Position numbers and translations under genes: made by a program
Notes under the pieces: generated by a model
What the model was told of the DNA's origin: nothing
What the model saw: only the letters and a program-made list of their open reading frames with translations
The model's database searches: none
Origin: Lysobacterales bacterium
Lineage (GTDB): Bacteria; Pseudomonadota; Gammaproteobacteria; Xanthomonadales; Rhodanobacteraceae
NCBI GenBank assembly: GCA_015655335.1
Contig: JAATFF010000128.1
Coordinates: forward strand, 1 to 43,760
Length of the DNA stretch: 43,760 nt
Direction: 5' to 3'
Shown here: piece after piece, positions 28,403 through 37,373 of the stretch
How the letters are laid out: every line of letters begins with the position of its first letter
Position numbering within the stretch: position 1 is the stretch's first letter

Positions 28403-28789
28403 ATGATCGATCACACCGGAATTTCGGTAAGCAACTTCGACAAAAGCAAGGCGTTTTACGTCAAGGCGCTCGCGCCCATCGGTTATGCGCTGCTGATGGA
28501 ATTTCCAGCCTCGGTGACGGGATACGCCGATGTCGCCGGATTTGGCGAGCCGCCCAAGCCCGATTTCTGGGTAAATAGCGGCGTTCCCAACAATCCGCCG
28601 ATTCATGTCGGCTTTCGCGTTTCCAGTCGCGCGATGGTCGATGCGTTTTACCATGCGGCCATCGCGGCCGGTGGACGCGACAATGGACCTCCGGGCATTC
28701 GTGCGCATTATCACGAGCACTATTACGCCGCTTTCGTTCTCGATCCGGACGGTCACAACATTGAAGCGGTGTGCCACGTGCCGCAGTAG
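28403..28789 (+). CDS. VOC-family (glyoxalase-like) protein
   Basis: A 128-residue vicinal-oxygen-chelate protein. It has two beta-alpha-beta-beta-beta halves, beginning MIDHTGISVSNFDKSKAFYVKAL and ending LDPDGHNIEAVCH, with the usual metal-ligand His near the start and Glu near the end. The substrate cannot be assigned. The ATG at 28403 follows the DUF2164 stop by one base with a GGGAG-like site before it. Confidence 0.85.
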   Translation: MIDHTGISVSNFDKSKAFYVKALAPIGYALLMEFPASVTGYADVAGFGEPPKPDFWVNSGVPNNPPIHVGFRVSSRAMVDAFYHAAIAAGGRDNGPPGIRAHYHEHYYAAFVLDPDGHNIEAVCHVPQ

Positions 28790-28819
28790 CATCGTTTATA
28801 CGTAGAGAGGATGGTTTCC

Positions 28820-29131
28820 ATGATCTGTCGTATTTGGCACGGTCGAACCTCCCGCGAACACGCTGATGCCTACGCGGCGTTTCTCGAACAACGTGCTATT
28901 CCCGACTATCGCTCGGTGCCCGGCAACATCGACGTCGCGATATTGCGACGCGACGATGGGGACGTTACCCATTTTTTGACGGTCACACATTGGGCGTCCG
29001 AACAAGTCATTCGCGGCTTTGCGGGCGACGACATTCTGAAAGCGAAGTACTACCCGGAAGATGCGGATTTTTTGCTTGAGTTCGAACCGCAGGTGCAGCA
29101 CTTCGACGTGCTCAATCGTATGCCGCCGTAA
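28820..29131 (+). CDS. ABM-like (antibiotic biosynthesis monooxygenase) dimeric alpha-beta barrel protein
   Basis: A 103-residue protein starting MICRIWHGRTSREHADAYAAFLEQ, the strand-helix opening of ABM or ferredoxin-like barrel proteins, followed by DVAILRRDDGDVTHFLTVTHWAS. The ATG at 28820 is preferred to 28811, because GAGAGG lies 9 bases before the former and directly abuts the latter. The role is probably in small-molecule oxidation or stress, but this is inference. Confidence 0.7.
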   Translation: MICRIWHGRTSREHADAYAAFLEQRAIPDYRSVPGNIDVAILRRDDGDVTHFLTVTHWASEQVIRGFAGDDILKAKYYPEDADFLLEFEPQVQHFDVLNRMPP

Positions 29132-29166
29132 TCGGCAAGACGTAATCCCTTCGTCAGGCGATCATC

Positions 29167-29514
29167 ATGGATACTGCATTTCGCTCTTCGCGAGACATCA
29201 TCATCCGCACCAAGGACTGGGCGGCGGCAACCGCATTTTACACGTCGACATTGGGTCTGGCGGCGGTGTATCGAAGCGAGAAGCTTATCGGTTTCGAGAC
29301 GGGTTCATTTCGCCTTTACGTTGAAAAAGGCGATGAGCATGGACCTATCTTTGAATACCTGGTGCCGGACGTGCAGGCGGCAAAAGCGGCACTGATCGCC
29401 GTCGGCTGCACACTCGTGGAAGAGGATGCGGCTGTACCGCGTTGTTATATTCGCGATCCTTACGGCATAACGTTCAATCTCGGCCACGCGGATGCGAATG
29501 CCGATACGGCATAA
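29167..29514 (+). CDS. VOC-family (glyoxalase-like) protein
   Basis: A 115-residue VOC protein: SSRDIIIRTKDWAAATAFYTSTLGL opening and CYIRDPYGITFNLGH ending. It is the last of four small plus-strand genes and is followed 5 bases later by a strong bidirectional terminator. The substrate is unknown. It differs enough from the VOC gene at 28403 not to be a recent duplicate. Confidence 0.85.
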   Translation: MDTAFRSSRDIIIRTKDWAAATAFYTSTLGLAAVYRSEKLIGFETGSFRLYVEKGDEHGPIFEYLVPDVQAAKAALIAVGCTLVEEDAAVPRCYIRDPYGITFNLGHADANADTA

Positions 29515-29519
29515 ACAAA

Positions 29520-29547
29520 AAGGCGCCCGAAGGCGCCTTACGTTTTT
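29520..29547. terminator. Bidirectional intrinsic terminator
   Basis: AAGGCGCC and GGCGCCTT pair around a 4-base loop. Read on the minus strand the loop is TTCG and the stem runs into TTTTTG, a textbook terminator for suhB. On the plus strand TTACGTTTTT follows the stem and ends the VOC gene cluster. Confidence 0.93.
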
Positions 29548-29561
29548 ATGCGTCATGCCGT

Positions 29562-30365
29562 TCAGGCTTTCAGCAAGGATGGCGTGGCTTGTGCGCCGAT
29601 CATTTCCACCATCGCTTTCACTACATGCAGATTGCCCGCGACAATGTTTCCGCTTTCGGGGACGCCATCACGGCCTGCGAAGTCGGTGCATTGACCGCCC
29701 GCTTCGCGCACCAGCAGCACGCCGGCGGCCATGTCCCAGGGTTTGAGGCCAATCTCGAAGAAGCCGTCGTAGCGTCCGGTGGCGGTATACGCCAGGTCCA
29801 GTGCAGCGGAGCCAGAGCGGCGAATATCTTCAGCCTGAGTGAGCAGGGCGCGGGTCATGGCCAGCTGCGTATCCAGATGCGCGCGCTGACGATAGGGGAA
29901 ACCGGTGGCGATCATTGCGCCCGTGAGGTTTTCGCGCTTGGTTACGCGGATGCGACGATCGTTGAGATAGGCGCCGTCGCCCTTGCTTGCGGTGAAAAGC
30001 TCATCGCGCAGCGGATCGAACACCACGGCGTATACCGGCTCGCCCTTGTCGAGCAAGGCGATGGAAACGCTGAAATGCGGGATGCCGCGCAGATAGTTGT
30101 GAGTACCGTCCAGAGGATCGATCACCCAGACCAGCGGCCCCTTGCCCATGACCCCGCTTTCCTCGGCGAGGATGGCGTGGGTGGGGTAGGCGCGACGCAG
30201 CTCTTTGATGATCTCGGCCTCGGCCAGTTTGTCGACTTCGGATGCGAAGTCCATGCGTTGCTTTTCGACGACGTTGAGGCCGTCGATACGGTTCATGTAG
30301 CGCAGGATCACGCTTCCAGCGGAGCGCGCGGCGCGTACCGCGACGTTGACGGCGGGTCTGGTCAT
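29562..30365 (-). CDS. suhB: Inositol-1-monophosphatase / Nus factor SuhB
   Basis: Magnesium-dependent phosphatase; in E. coli it also joins the antitermination complex on rRNA operons. Its 267 residues equal the E. coli length. Metal-site motifs: E68-E69-S, D83-PLD86-GTHN, and KPWDMAAG. The ATG at 30365 (MTRPAVNVAVRAARSAG) matches the family start; the frame is open further upstream without conservation. It is divergent from trmJ, a common pairing. Confidence 0.94.
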   Translation of the reverse strand: MTRPAVNVAVRAARSAGSVILRYMNRIDGLNVVEKQRMDFASEVDKLAEAEIIKELRRAYPTHAILAEESGVMGKGPLVWVIDPLDGTHNYLRGIPHFSVSIALLDKGEPVYAVVFDPLRDELFTASKGDGAYLNDRRIRVTKRENLTGAMIATGFPYRQRAHLDTQLAMTRALLTQAEDIRRSGSAALDLAYTATGRYDGFFEIGLKPWDMAAGVLLVREAGGQCTDFAGRDGVPESGNIVAGNLHVVKAMVEMIGAQATPSLLKA

Positions 30366-30445
30366 GGCTTCGACTTGGCAAAAGAACGGGTTAGCGGCCG
30401 GGGATTCTAACAGAGCGAGGCTGCTACGGGGCCGTATTGCCCGAG

Positions 30446-30474
30446 CCATGATTCCGGCACAGGCTGGAATGACG
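30446..30474. repeat. Single REP-like palindrome upstream of trmJ
   Basis: On the minus strand the sequence begins CGTCATTCCAGCC and ends GGAATCATGG, an imperfect hairpin of the GTCATTCC...GGAAT class of dispersed proteobacterial repeats. It resembles the REP arms elsewhere in the window. It lies in the suhB-trmJ divergent region. Confidence 0.5.
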
Positions 30475-30550
30475 GCGGGAGACCATGCGGATACGCGTGG
30501 AAGGCGCTGTCCACTATCCTTTTCCGCTGATTCGCCATAGATCCCGCGAC

Positions 30551-31312
30551 ATGACTGTCAGTAACGACCTCCTGAACCGCTTCCGCTTCGTCCTCGTTCG
30601 CACCTCTCATCCGGGCAATATCGGCAGCGCTGCGCGGGCGATGCGGACGATGGGCTTTGCCCGCATGGAGCTGGTCGCACCGCACCGTTTCCCGGACCGA
30701 GAGGCCTCGGCCCTGGCGGCCGGCGCGGACGATGTGCTGGAAGGAGCAGGGGTTCATCAGGGACTGGTCGATGGCTTGGCCGGTTCCAGTGTGGCTTTTG
30801 GTCTCTCGGCGCGCCGGCGCGGGGTGAACTTGCCGGAGCTTTCGCCGCGCGAAGCCGCCATGCAGGCACTGGCCGCAGCGGAGCGTGGCGAGCAGGTTGC
30901 ATTGGTGTTCGGCAACGAACGCACCGGCCTGGAGAATGAGGAGCTGGCCCGCTGCCACGCGATGGTACGGATTCCGAGCGTGGACGATTTCAGCTCGCTC
31001 AACTTGTCGCAAGCGGTGCAGGTGATGGCGTACGAATTGCGCGTTGCGCTGCTCGGCGAGAGCGTGCCCGTGCCGCCACCGTTGCACGACGAGCCGCCGG
31101 CCGATGCCGCGCAGATGGAACGCTTCTACGAACACCTGGCGCAAATGCTGGACGATATCGATTTTCACAAAGGCCGCGCAGCGACCACGATCATGTTGCG
31201 TTTGCGCAAACTGTTTCAGCGCGCTCAAATGGATGAGCGTGAGCTGCGCATGCTGCACGGCATTTTTGCCGACGCACAGCGTATGGCGCGTTTGGCCGGA
31301 GAGAAAAAATAA
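30551..31312 (+). CDS. trmJ: tRNA (cytidine/uridine-2'-O-)-methyltransferase TrmJ
   Basis: SPOUT-family enzyme that 2'-O-methylates position 32 of several tRNAs. It has 253 residues. The N-terminal RNA-binding motif is FVLVRTSHPGNIGSAARAMRTMGF. The SAM-binding knot has LVFGNERTGLENEELARC and IPSVDDFSSLNLSQAVQVMAYE. A C-terminal helical tail follows. The ATG at 30551 matches the family. Confidence 0.94.
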   Translation: MTVSNDLLNRFRFVLVRTSHPGNIGSAARAMRTMGFARMELVAPHRFPDREASALAAGADDVLEGAGVHQGLVDGLAGSSVAFGLSARRRGVNLPELSPREAAMQALAAAERGEQVALVFGNERTGLENEELARCHAMVRIPSVDDFSSLNLSQAVQVMAYELRVALLGESVPVPPPLHDEPPADAAQMERFYEHLAQMLDDIDFHKGRAATTIMLRLRKLFQRAQMDERELRMLHGIFADAQRMARLAGEKK

Positions 31313-31319
31313 AGAGGCG

Positions 31320-32642
31320 TTACTGCTCGTCGTCAGCCGCTTCGATGTGCGGCGCAGGTGTCACCAGCAATTTGTCGATGCGCGCGCCGTCCAGATCCAC
31401 CACTTCGAAGCGAATGCCGCGCCAGGCGAACACTTCGCCGGTTTGCGGAATGTGTCCTAGCGCAGCCATCACCATGCCGGCAGCCGTACGGAAATCGTGT
31501 TCTTCTTCGCCGGGCAGATAATCCAAATGCAGCAGTTCGCGCAAGTCGTCGGTGGAGATGGCGCCGTCGACTAGCCAGCTGCCGTCCTCTCGCTGCACGA
31601 TGGGCTGGCTTTCCTCGCTACCGTGGCCGAGCTGGCTGGCACCCACTACCGCGGCCAGCAAATCGTTAAGCGTGACCACGCCGTCGATATCGCCGTACTC
31701 GTCCACGACCAGTGCCATGGGCGTTTCGGCGTCGCGGAATTCTTCCAGCAGGTCGAGCGCGCGCGCGGTGGCAGGAACGTATAACGGCTTGGCCAGGGTG
31801 CGGAAGAGATCGGGTTTCCCGGCGCTGATGATGCTGCCGAGCAGGCTTTTCACTTCCACCACGCCGACAATGTCCACTTCGTCACCGCGATAGACGGGAT
31901 AACGCGAATAAGGCGTTTGCCGCATCACTTCCAGGTTTTCGGCAAGCGGCGCGTTCATGTCCAGCCACGCGATGCGCGTGCGTGGGCTCATCACGCTATC
32001 CACGGTGCGATCGCCCAAGCGCAGCACGCGGTTGACCATGGCTTGCTCATCCGCATCCAGCACGCCCTGTTCGGTGCTCTCCGCGACCAGTAAGCGAATT
32101 TCCTCTTCGGTGGCCGCGCTCTGGCCTCGATCCTTCACGCGCAGCATGCGCATCAGCATGCCGCTTGAACGATTCAACATCCAGACAAACGGCGCGGTAG
32201 CGCGCGAAAGCACCAGCATCGGCATGGCGACGTAACCGGACACTTTTTCCGGCGCGGATAGCGCCAGGCGCTTGGGCACCAGCTCGCCAACCACGATCTG
32301 GATGAACGAGATCACGACAAAGCCCAGCACAATGCCGATGATCCGCGTATACGGCGCCAGCCACACCAAGCTGCCGCCGTGCAGCAGCTCGGCAATGCGT
32401 GAGCCGATAGCGTCGCCAGCTACCGCGCCGGTGACCAGCATGATCAAGGTAATACCGACCTGGACGGTCGAAAGGAAATGTTCCGGCGCCTCGGCATGGC
32501 GCAGGGCGATACGTGCCCGCCGACTGGTGCGGGCCATCTGTTTCAGGCGGCTCTTGCGCGAGGCGACCAGCGCCATTTCCGAGAGCGCGAAGAAACCGTT
32601 GCACAGGGCGAGGACGAGGACGAGCGCGATTGTTGTCAGCAT
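31320..32642 (-). CDS. CNNM/CBS-domain HlyC/CorC-family protein
   Basis: A 440-residue membrane protein with an N-terminal CNNM domain (three to four helices, starting MLTTIALVLVLALCNGFFALSEMALVASRKSRLKQM), a central CBS pair (about 205-330; SVMSPRTRIAWLD and ALVVDEYGDIDGVVTLNDLL), and a C-terminal CorC_HlyC domain with EVFAWRGIRFEVVDLDG. Family members are linked to magnesium or cobalt efflux; older hemolysin names are misleading. It is convergent with trmJ, with only 7 bases between stops. Confidence 0.9.
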   Translation of the reverse strand: MLTTIALVLVLALCNGFFALSEMALVASRKSRLKQMARTSRRARIALRHAEAPEHFLSTVQVGITLIMLVTGAVAGDAIGSRIAELLHGGSLVWLAPYTRIIGIVLGFVVISFIQIVVGELVPKRLALSAPEKVSGYVAMPMLVLSRATAPFVWMLNRSSGMLMRMLRVKDRGQSAATEEEIRLLVAESTEQGVLDADEQAMVNRVLRLGDRTVDSVMSPRTRIAWLDMNAPLAENLEVMRQTPYSRYPVYRGDEVDIVGVVEVKSLLGSIISAGKPDLFRTLAKPLYVPATARALDLLEEFRDAETPMALVVDEYGDIDGVVTLNDLLAAVVGASQLGHGSEESQPIVQREDGSWLVDGAISTDDLRELLHLDYLPGEEEHDFRTAAGMVMAALGHIPQTGEVFAWRGIRFEVVDLDGARIDKLLVTPAPHIEAADDEQ

Positions 32643-32722
32643 CGCGACAGGGCATCTAATGCGGGCATGGCCCCAGTGTAAGGCAGGCCGAGCCGTCGGT
32701 GGTGCGGCGCGGCAGGGCCGTC

Positions 32723-32744
32723 CTGTAACATGCGCGTCACATTT
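32723..32744 (+). promoter_or_regulatory. Candidate Pho box upstream of DUF47-pit
   Basis: CTGTAACATGC followed by GCGTCACATTT lies 30-51 bases upstream of the DUF47 ATG. It resembles the two 11-base PhoB repeats (about 16 of 22 positions fit by hand). Together with a phosphate-transport target this suggests PhoB control. The -10 box downstream is weak. Confidence 0.4.
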
Positions 32745-32773
32745 GCCCCTCTCGTGTCCTAGGCGCTAACCGC

Positions 32774-33403
32774 ATGTTTTCACTTCAGACGATTTTCGGC
32801 AAAGGCGACAAATTCTACGGCCTGCTCGAGCAGAGCGCCGACGCCGCCCAGGAAAGTGCCAAAGCGTTGCATGAATTGGTGACCCAGGCCGACCACGCCC
32901 CGGTGATGGCCGCTTTCGCCGCCGCGCGCGCTCGTGAAAAGGCGCTGGCGGCGAAGATCAGCGAAGAGCTGGTGAACACCTTCGTCACCGCGTTGGATCG
33001 CGAAGATATCGAGGCGCTCAACACCTCGCTGTACAAGATTCCCAAGTCGGTGGAGAAATTTGCCGAGCGCTACGAGATCGTCGCCGGCCGCCTCGGCAAC
33101 GTGGATTTCGGCCAGCGCACGCTGGTGCTGGCGCGCTCGACCGAAGTGGTAGCGCAGATGATCGGCGAGCTGCGTCATGGCCTGCGCATCGATCCGGTGA
33201 AAAAGCTGCAGGACCGCCTCCAGGTATTGGAGTCCGAAGGCGACCGCATGCTGCTGGCGCCGTACCGCACGCTATATCTCGAAAGCGACGATGCGATGCG
33301 CGCGATGCTGGCCAAAGACCTGTTCGAGCTGATCGAGAAAGCCATCGACAAGTGCCGCGACGTCGGCAACATCGTCTATTCCATTGTGTTGAAGAACTCC
33401 TGA
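32774..33403 (+). CDS. DUF47-family phosphate transport regulator
   Basis: A 209-residue, mostly helical PhoU-like protein of the DUF47 family, which modulates Pit transporters. Family segments include KFYGLLEQSADAAQESAKALHELV and VTALDREDIEALNTSLYKIPKSVE. It lies 57 bases upstream of the Pit gene in the standard order. A Pho-box-like sequence precedes it. Confidence 0.92.
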   Translation: MFSLQTIFGKGDKFYGLLEQSADAAQESAKALHELVTQADHAPVMAAFAAARAREKALAAKISEELVNTFVTALDREDIEALNTSLYKIPKSVEKFAERYEIVAGRLGNVDFGQRTLVLARSTEVVAQMIGELRHGLRIDPVKKLQDRLQVLESEGDRMLLAPYRTLYLESDDAMRAMLAKDLFELIEKAIDKCRDVGNIVYSIVLKNS

Positions 33404-33460
33404 GATGCACGCCTTGCACGCTTTCCTTCATGCATGGCGCGCATCTACAGGAGTAGATGC

Positions 33461-34585
33461 ATGAGCCTTGGCCTAGTCGCTTTGGTGGTGCTGATCGCAC
33501 TCGCCTTTACCTACATCAACGGCTTTCACGACACCGCCAATTCCATTGCCACGGTGGTCGCCACCAAGGTGCTCAGCCCGGGACAGGCGGTGCTGCTGGC
33601 GGCGATAACGAACATGATCGGCGCGCTGTGGGGCACCGCGGTCGCGGCGACCATTGCGGCCGGCATCGTCAATACCGGTGTGATCGAGGCCGGCCCGCAA
33701 TTGCTGATCTGCGCCTTGTTGGCGGCGATTGTGTGGAACCTGCTGACCTGGTGGTTGGGTTTGCCCTCCAGTTCCAGCCACGCATTGGTCGGTGCGCTGG
33801 TCGGCGCGGCGATTTCGGCGTCCGGTGGCCGCCTTGCGGCGGTGATCTGGACGCAGGGTGCGGCGCACTGGTGGGAAGGCAAGGGCGTGATTCCGAAGGT
33901 CGTGGTGCCGATGGTGGTTTCGCCGTTGATGGGCTTCGCACTCGGGTTTCTGCTGATGGGCGGCCTGTATGCGTTGCTGGCCTGGTTCGCCAACCAAAAA
34001 AATGCGTTGCGCTATCTGGGCCGCACACCATTCGTAAACAGCTTTTTCGGCAAAGCGCAGATTGTGTCGGCCAGCGCGATGGGTTTGGCGCATGGCATGA
34101 ACGACGCGCAGAAGAGCATGGGCATCATCGCCCTGGCGCTGGCCAGCGCAACGGCTGCGGGGCAGTTCGATGGATTGCCGCGATGGCTTTCTTTTCTGCG
34201 CATCCATGAATCCACTGCCGGCGGCTTTGCCGTGCCGTCCTGGGTGGCCGTGGTCTGCGCGCTGACCATGGCGGCCGGTACGGCCGGTGGTGGCTGGCGC
34301 ATCATCAAGACGTTGGGTCACAAGATGGTAAAGCTGCACCCTATTAATGGTTTTGCGGCGGAAGGCAGTTCGGCACTGGTGATTCTTTGTGCTTCGGCGT
34401 TCGGTCTGCCGGTGTCGACGACCCATGTCGTGTCCTCGTCGATCATGGGCGTAGGCGCCGCCAAGCGCTTCAACGCCATTCGCTGGTCGGTGGTGGAGCG
34501 TATGGTGTGGGCGTGGATTCTCACGCTGCCAGTGACCGCCCTGATCGCCTACGGGTTCGTCTGGCTCGCCAGACAGTGGTCTTGA
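33461..34585 (+). CDS. Low-affinity inorganic phosphate transporter (Pit family)
   Basis: Inner-membrane transporter of phosphate, probably as metal-phosphate with protons. Its 374 residues have the duplicated Pit signature: INGFHDTANSIATVVATK near the N-terminus and LAHGMNDAQKSMGIIALAL in the second half, each with the conserved Gly-x-x-D/N-x-x. The Ser-rich GLPSSSSHALVGALVG and GLPVSTTHVVSSSIMGVG loops are also present. An AGGAG site 7 bases before the ATG at 33461 fixes the start. Confidence 0.94.
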   Translation: MSLGLVALVVLIALAFTYINGFHDTANSIATVVATKVLSPGQAVLLAAITNMIGALWGTAVAATIAAGIVNTGVIEAGPQLLICALLAAIVWNLLTWWLGLPSSSSHALVGALVGAAISASGGRLAAVIWTQGAAHWWEGKGVIPKVVVPMVVSPLMGFALGFLLMGGLYALLAWFANQKNALRYLGRTPFVNSFFGKAQIVSASAMGLAHGMNDAQKSMGIIALALASATAAGQFDGLPRWLSFLRIHESTAGGFAVPSWVAVVCALTMAAGTAGGGWRIIKTLGHKMVKLHPINGFAAEGSSALVILCASAFGLPVSTTHVVSSSIMGVGAAKRFNAIRWSVVERMVWAWILTLPVTALIAYGFVWLARQWS

Positions 34586-34588
34586 CGG

Positions 34589-34993
34589 CTAGAACGCATC
34601 GCCGCCGGTGACAACGACCTGTTCCAGCTGATCGCCCAGGCTGCCTAGCTCACCGATCAGCCGACGCAATTCCTGCTGATTGAGCAGTTCGTACGGCCGG
34701 TTCTCGCACAGATGCAGGTAGGGGGAGCCATCCAGGTCAGCCACCGCCAGGAAACCGTTGCGCTGTTCCCAGTTGAAGCGCAGGCAGCGCTTGGGGTCCA
34801 CGCCGGCGAGCGGTCCGATCGGCGTGGAGATGCGCAGGTAGCGACGCCCGGATTCGTCTTCCAGTTCGGTCAGGTAAATGCCTTGATGGCGGCCCTGCGG
34901 CAGCACGAGATCGAAGCTGATCAGGTATGGATCGTTCTGCCGCAAGGGATGCAGGCTGCCGATCAGGGAACGCACGGCTTCGAAGTGGTGCAT
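34589..34993 (-). CDS. Uncharacterised conserved-looking protein
   Basis: A 134-residue protein I do not recognise. It has no signal peptide or membrane helix. It looks like an alpha/beta fold with an N-terminal helix (FEAVRSLIGSL), strands (YLISFDLVLPQGRHQGIYLTEL; RYLRISTPIGPL), a region RFNWEQRNGFLAVADLDGSPYLHLCEN and a C-terminal helix. That layout recalls CesT-type or YbjN-like small folds, which is only a guess. Codon use resembles the neighbours. It is convergent with pit (3 bases between stops) and divergent from the ATL gene, suggesting possible shared control. Confidence 0.7.
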   Translation of the reverse strand: MHHFEAVRSLIGSLHPLRQNDPYLISFDLVLPQGRHQGIYLTELEDESGRRYLRISTPIGPLAGVDPKRCLRFNWEQRNGFLAVADLDGSPYLHLCENRPYELLNQQELRRLIGELGSLGDQLEQVVVTGGDAF

Positions 34994-35060
34994 AACGGCG
35001 ATCCGGATAATACGGATGGACTGGTACTCTGACACGACCATCGCAAACGTGCACGCTGTC

Positions 35061-35399
35061 ATGAAAGAAGAATATTTGCGGGTCTTTGCTGCGATTGCCG
35101 CCATTCCGCCCGGCCGCGTCGCCAGTTACGGAGCTATAGCCGCACGTGCGGGCTTGCCGGGCCGCGCGCGCCTAGTCGGACGACTGCTGGGCGAGGTGCC
35201 CGACGGCATGGTGCTCCCCTGGTATCGCGTACTGCGCTCCAGCGGCCACATCGCCATGGCGCCTAGCAGCCGCGGTTTCCGCGAGCAGAGTCGTCTGCTG
35301 CGTGCCGAGGGCGTGGAAGTAAAAAACGGGCGCGTGCCGCTTTCACGCTTTGGCCTCGACGCCGATGTCGATCGCGCGGTTTGGGGCATGCCCGATTGA
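35061..35399 (+). CDS. Alkyltransferase-like protein (ATL, MGMT family lacking Cys)
   Basis: A 112-residue protein with only the DNA-binding domain of O6-alkylguanine transferases: IPPGRVASYGAIAARAGLPGRARLVGRLL, the helix-turn-helix with the Arg finger. The active-site PCHRV of true repair enzymes reads PWYRV here (P53-W54-Y55-R56-V57), so it cannot accept the alkyl group. Such ATL proteins flag O6-alkylguanine for nucleotide excision repair. The ATG at 35061 gives the normal length. Confidence 0.92.
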   Translation: MKEEYLRVFAAIAAIPPGRVASYGAIAARAGLPGRARLVGRLLGEVPDGMVLPWYRVLRSSGHIAMAPSSRGFREQSRLLRAEGVEVKNGRVPLSRFGLDADVDRAVWGMPD

Positions 35400-35526
35400 T
35401 GTTTGCTGCGGCTTTCGCGCTGCGTGCCGTCATCCTTGGCTTCCGGCCATCGTGGAAGCGTAACGACGCCTCAAACCTGGCTGCGACTACATATCCAGCG
35501 TGAGCCGCGTGAAGCGGTTTGCTAGC

Positions 35527-37350
35527 ATGCACCCGATGTCCGCCACGTCCCTAGATATTCTCCAGAGCGTCTTTGGTTACGCTCACTTCCGAGATCCGCA
35601 GCAAGCCATCGTTGAGCACGTCGCCGAAGGCGGCGATGCGCTCGTGTTGATGCCCACTGGCGGTGGCAAATCGCTGTGCTACCAAATTCCCGCGCTGCTG
35701 AGGCAGGGCACCGGCATTGTCGTGTCGCCGCTGATCGCGTTGATGCAGGATCAGGTAGATGCCTTGCGCGAAGCCGGCGTGGCGGCGGCCTATCTCAATT
35801 CCAGTCTTGACGCGCAACGGCAGCGTGATGTCGAAAAGCAGCTGCTTGCGGGCGAGTTGAATCTTCTCTACGTCGCGCCGGAGCGATTGCTTACCGCACG
35901 CTTCCTGGAATTGCTCGAACGCACGGAAGTCGCCTTGTTCGCCATCGACGAGGCGCACTGTGTTTCGCAATGGGGTCATGATTTCCGTCCCGAATACCGC
36001 GAGCTGACGGTTCTTCACCAACGCTTTCCGCAAGTGCCGCGCATTGCGCTTACCGCGACCGCCGACCCGCGCACGCGCGCTGAGATCGTCGAGCGCCTGG
36101 CGTTGCAGGACGCGCGGCAATTCGTGTCGAGTTTCGATCGCCCCAACATTCGTTATCGCGTCGGGCTGCGTGACAACGCGCGCCGACAACTGCTGGATTT
36201 TCTCGCCGATCGCCGTGGCGATGCCGGCATCGTCTATTGCCTGAGCCGCAAGAAAGTGGACGACACGGCCAGCTGGTTGATGGAGGCCGGCATCGAAGCG
36301 TTGCCGTATCACGCGGGCTTGGATGCGGCGACTCGCGCGGCCAACCAGACACGCTTTCTGCGCGAGGATGGTGTCGTCATGGTGGCCACGGTGGCCTTCG
36401 GCATGGGCATCGACAAGCCGGACGTGCGCTTCGTAGCGCACTTGGATCTGCCGCGCAGCATGGAAGGTTATTACCAGGAAACCGGTCGTGCCGGCCGCGA
36501 TGGATTGCCGGCCGAAGCGTGGATGATCTACGGCCTGTCCGACGTGGTGACGATGAGCCAAATGATTGCCCAATCCGAATCTGCCGACGAACGCAAACGC
36601 GTCGAGCGGCAGAAACTGGAATCGTTGCTCGCTTACGCCGAAGCGACACGCTGCCGCCGTGAACTGCTGCTTGGCGCGTTTGGCGAGAACTTCCAAGGCC
36701 CGTGCGGACGCTGCGACAACTGCATCGAACCGCCAAAAACCTGGAACGCTACCGTGCCCGCGCAAAAGGCGCTTTCAGCCGTGTATCGCAGCGGTCAGCG
36801 TTTCGGTTCGGGGCACGTGATCGACATTCTGCGCGGCATCGACAGCGAGCGGATGAGCCAGCTCGGCCATGATCGCCTCACCACCTTCGGCATTGGCGCC
36901 GACATGGACGACAAACAGTGGCGCTCCGTGTTTCGTCAGTTATTGGCCGCCGGATTGCTCGCCACCGATGGCGAAGGCTTCGGTACGTTGCGCCTCACCG
37001 CAAGCAGCCGGGATGTGTTGGTCGGCAATCAACCAGTGCATATGCGCGAAGAAACGCGCCCCGTACGTAGGGCGTCGCGTCGTCGCGACAGTCAGCTGGT
37101 GACGGGTGCCAGCCTCGGTATCGAAGCTTACGAGCAATCGCTATGGGAAGCGCTGCGTGCTTTGCGTGCACGCCTGGCCAAACAACACGGCGTACCTGCG
37201 TACGTGATCTTCCATGACGCCACGCTGCTGGCGATGCTGCGCGCGATGCCGGAGAACGAAGAAGATCTCGCTTCCATCAGCGGTATCGGCGAAGCCAAGC
37301 TCAAGCGCTACGGGCGTGATTTTCTGGAAGTGATCAACGCGGCTGAATGA
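35527..37350 (+). CDS. recQ: ATP-dependent DNA helicase RecQ
   Basis: 3'-5' helicase acting in recombination and fork repair. It has about 607 residues. Walker A is [16 protein letters not shown], the DEAH box [19 protein letters not shown], and motif [15 protein letters not shown]. The zinc site has Cys residues spread through [16 protein letters not shown] and CGRCDNC. An RQC winged helix and a C-terminal HRDC domain (about 530-605) follow. Possible starts are GTG 35500, ATG 35527 and ATG 35536; 35527 is a compromise. Confidence 0.96.
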   Translation: MHPMSATSLDILQSVFGYAHFRDPQQAIVEHVAEGGDALVLMPTGGGKSLCYQIPALLRQGTGIVVSPLIALMQDQVDALREAGVAAAYLNSSLDAQRQRDVEKQLLAGELNLLYVAPERLLTARFLELLERTEVALFAIDEAHCVSQWGHDFRPEYRELTVLHQRFPQVPRIALTATADPRTRAEIVERLALQDARQFVSSFDRPNIRYRVGLRDNARRQLLDFLADRRGDAGIVYCLSRKKVDDTASWLMEAGIEALPYHAGLDAATRAANQTRFLREDGVVMVATVAFGMGIDKPDVRFVAHLDLPRSMEGYYQETGRAGRDGLPAEAWMIYGLSDVVTMSQMIAQSESADERKRVERQKLESLLAYAEATRCRRELLLGAFGENFQGPCGRCDNCIEPPKTWNATVPAQKALSAVYRSGQRFGSGHVIDILRGIDSERMSQLGHDRLTTFGIGADMDDKQWRSVFRQLLAAGLLATDGEGFGTLRLTASSRDVLVGNQPVHMREETRPVRRASRRRDSQLVTGASLGIEAYEQSLWEALRALRARLAKQHGVPAYVIFHDATLLAMLRAMPENEEDLASISGIGEAKLKRYGRDFLEVINAAE

Positions 37351-37373
37351 TCGCGGCAAAGTGTCGCGACCGA

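Noticed and set aside
29442-30410. Long plus-strand frame of 322 codons across suhB
   Set aside because: It is the antisense shadow of suhB, is His/Gly/Gln-rich and has no family signal.
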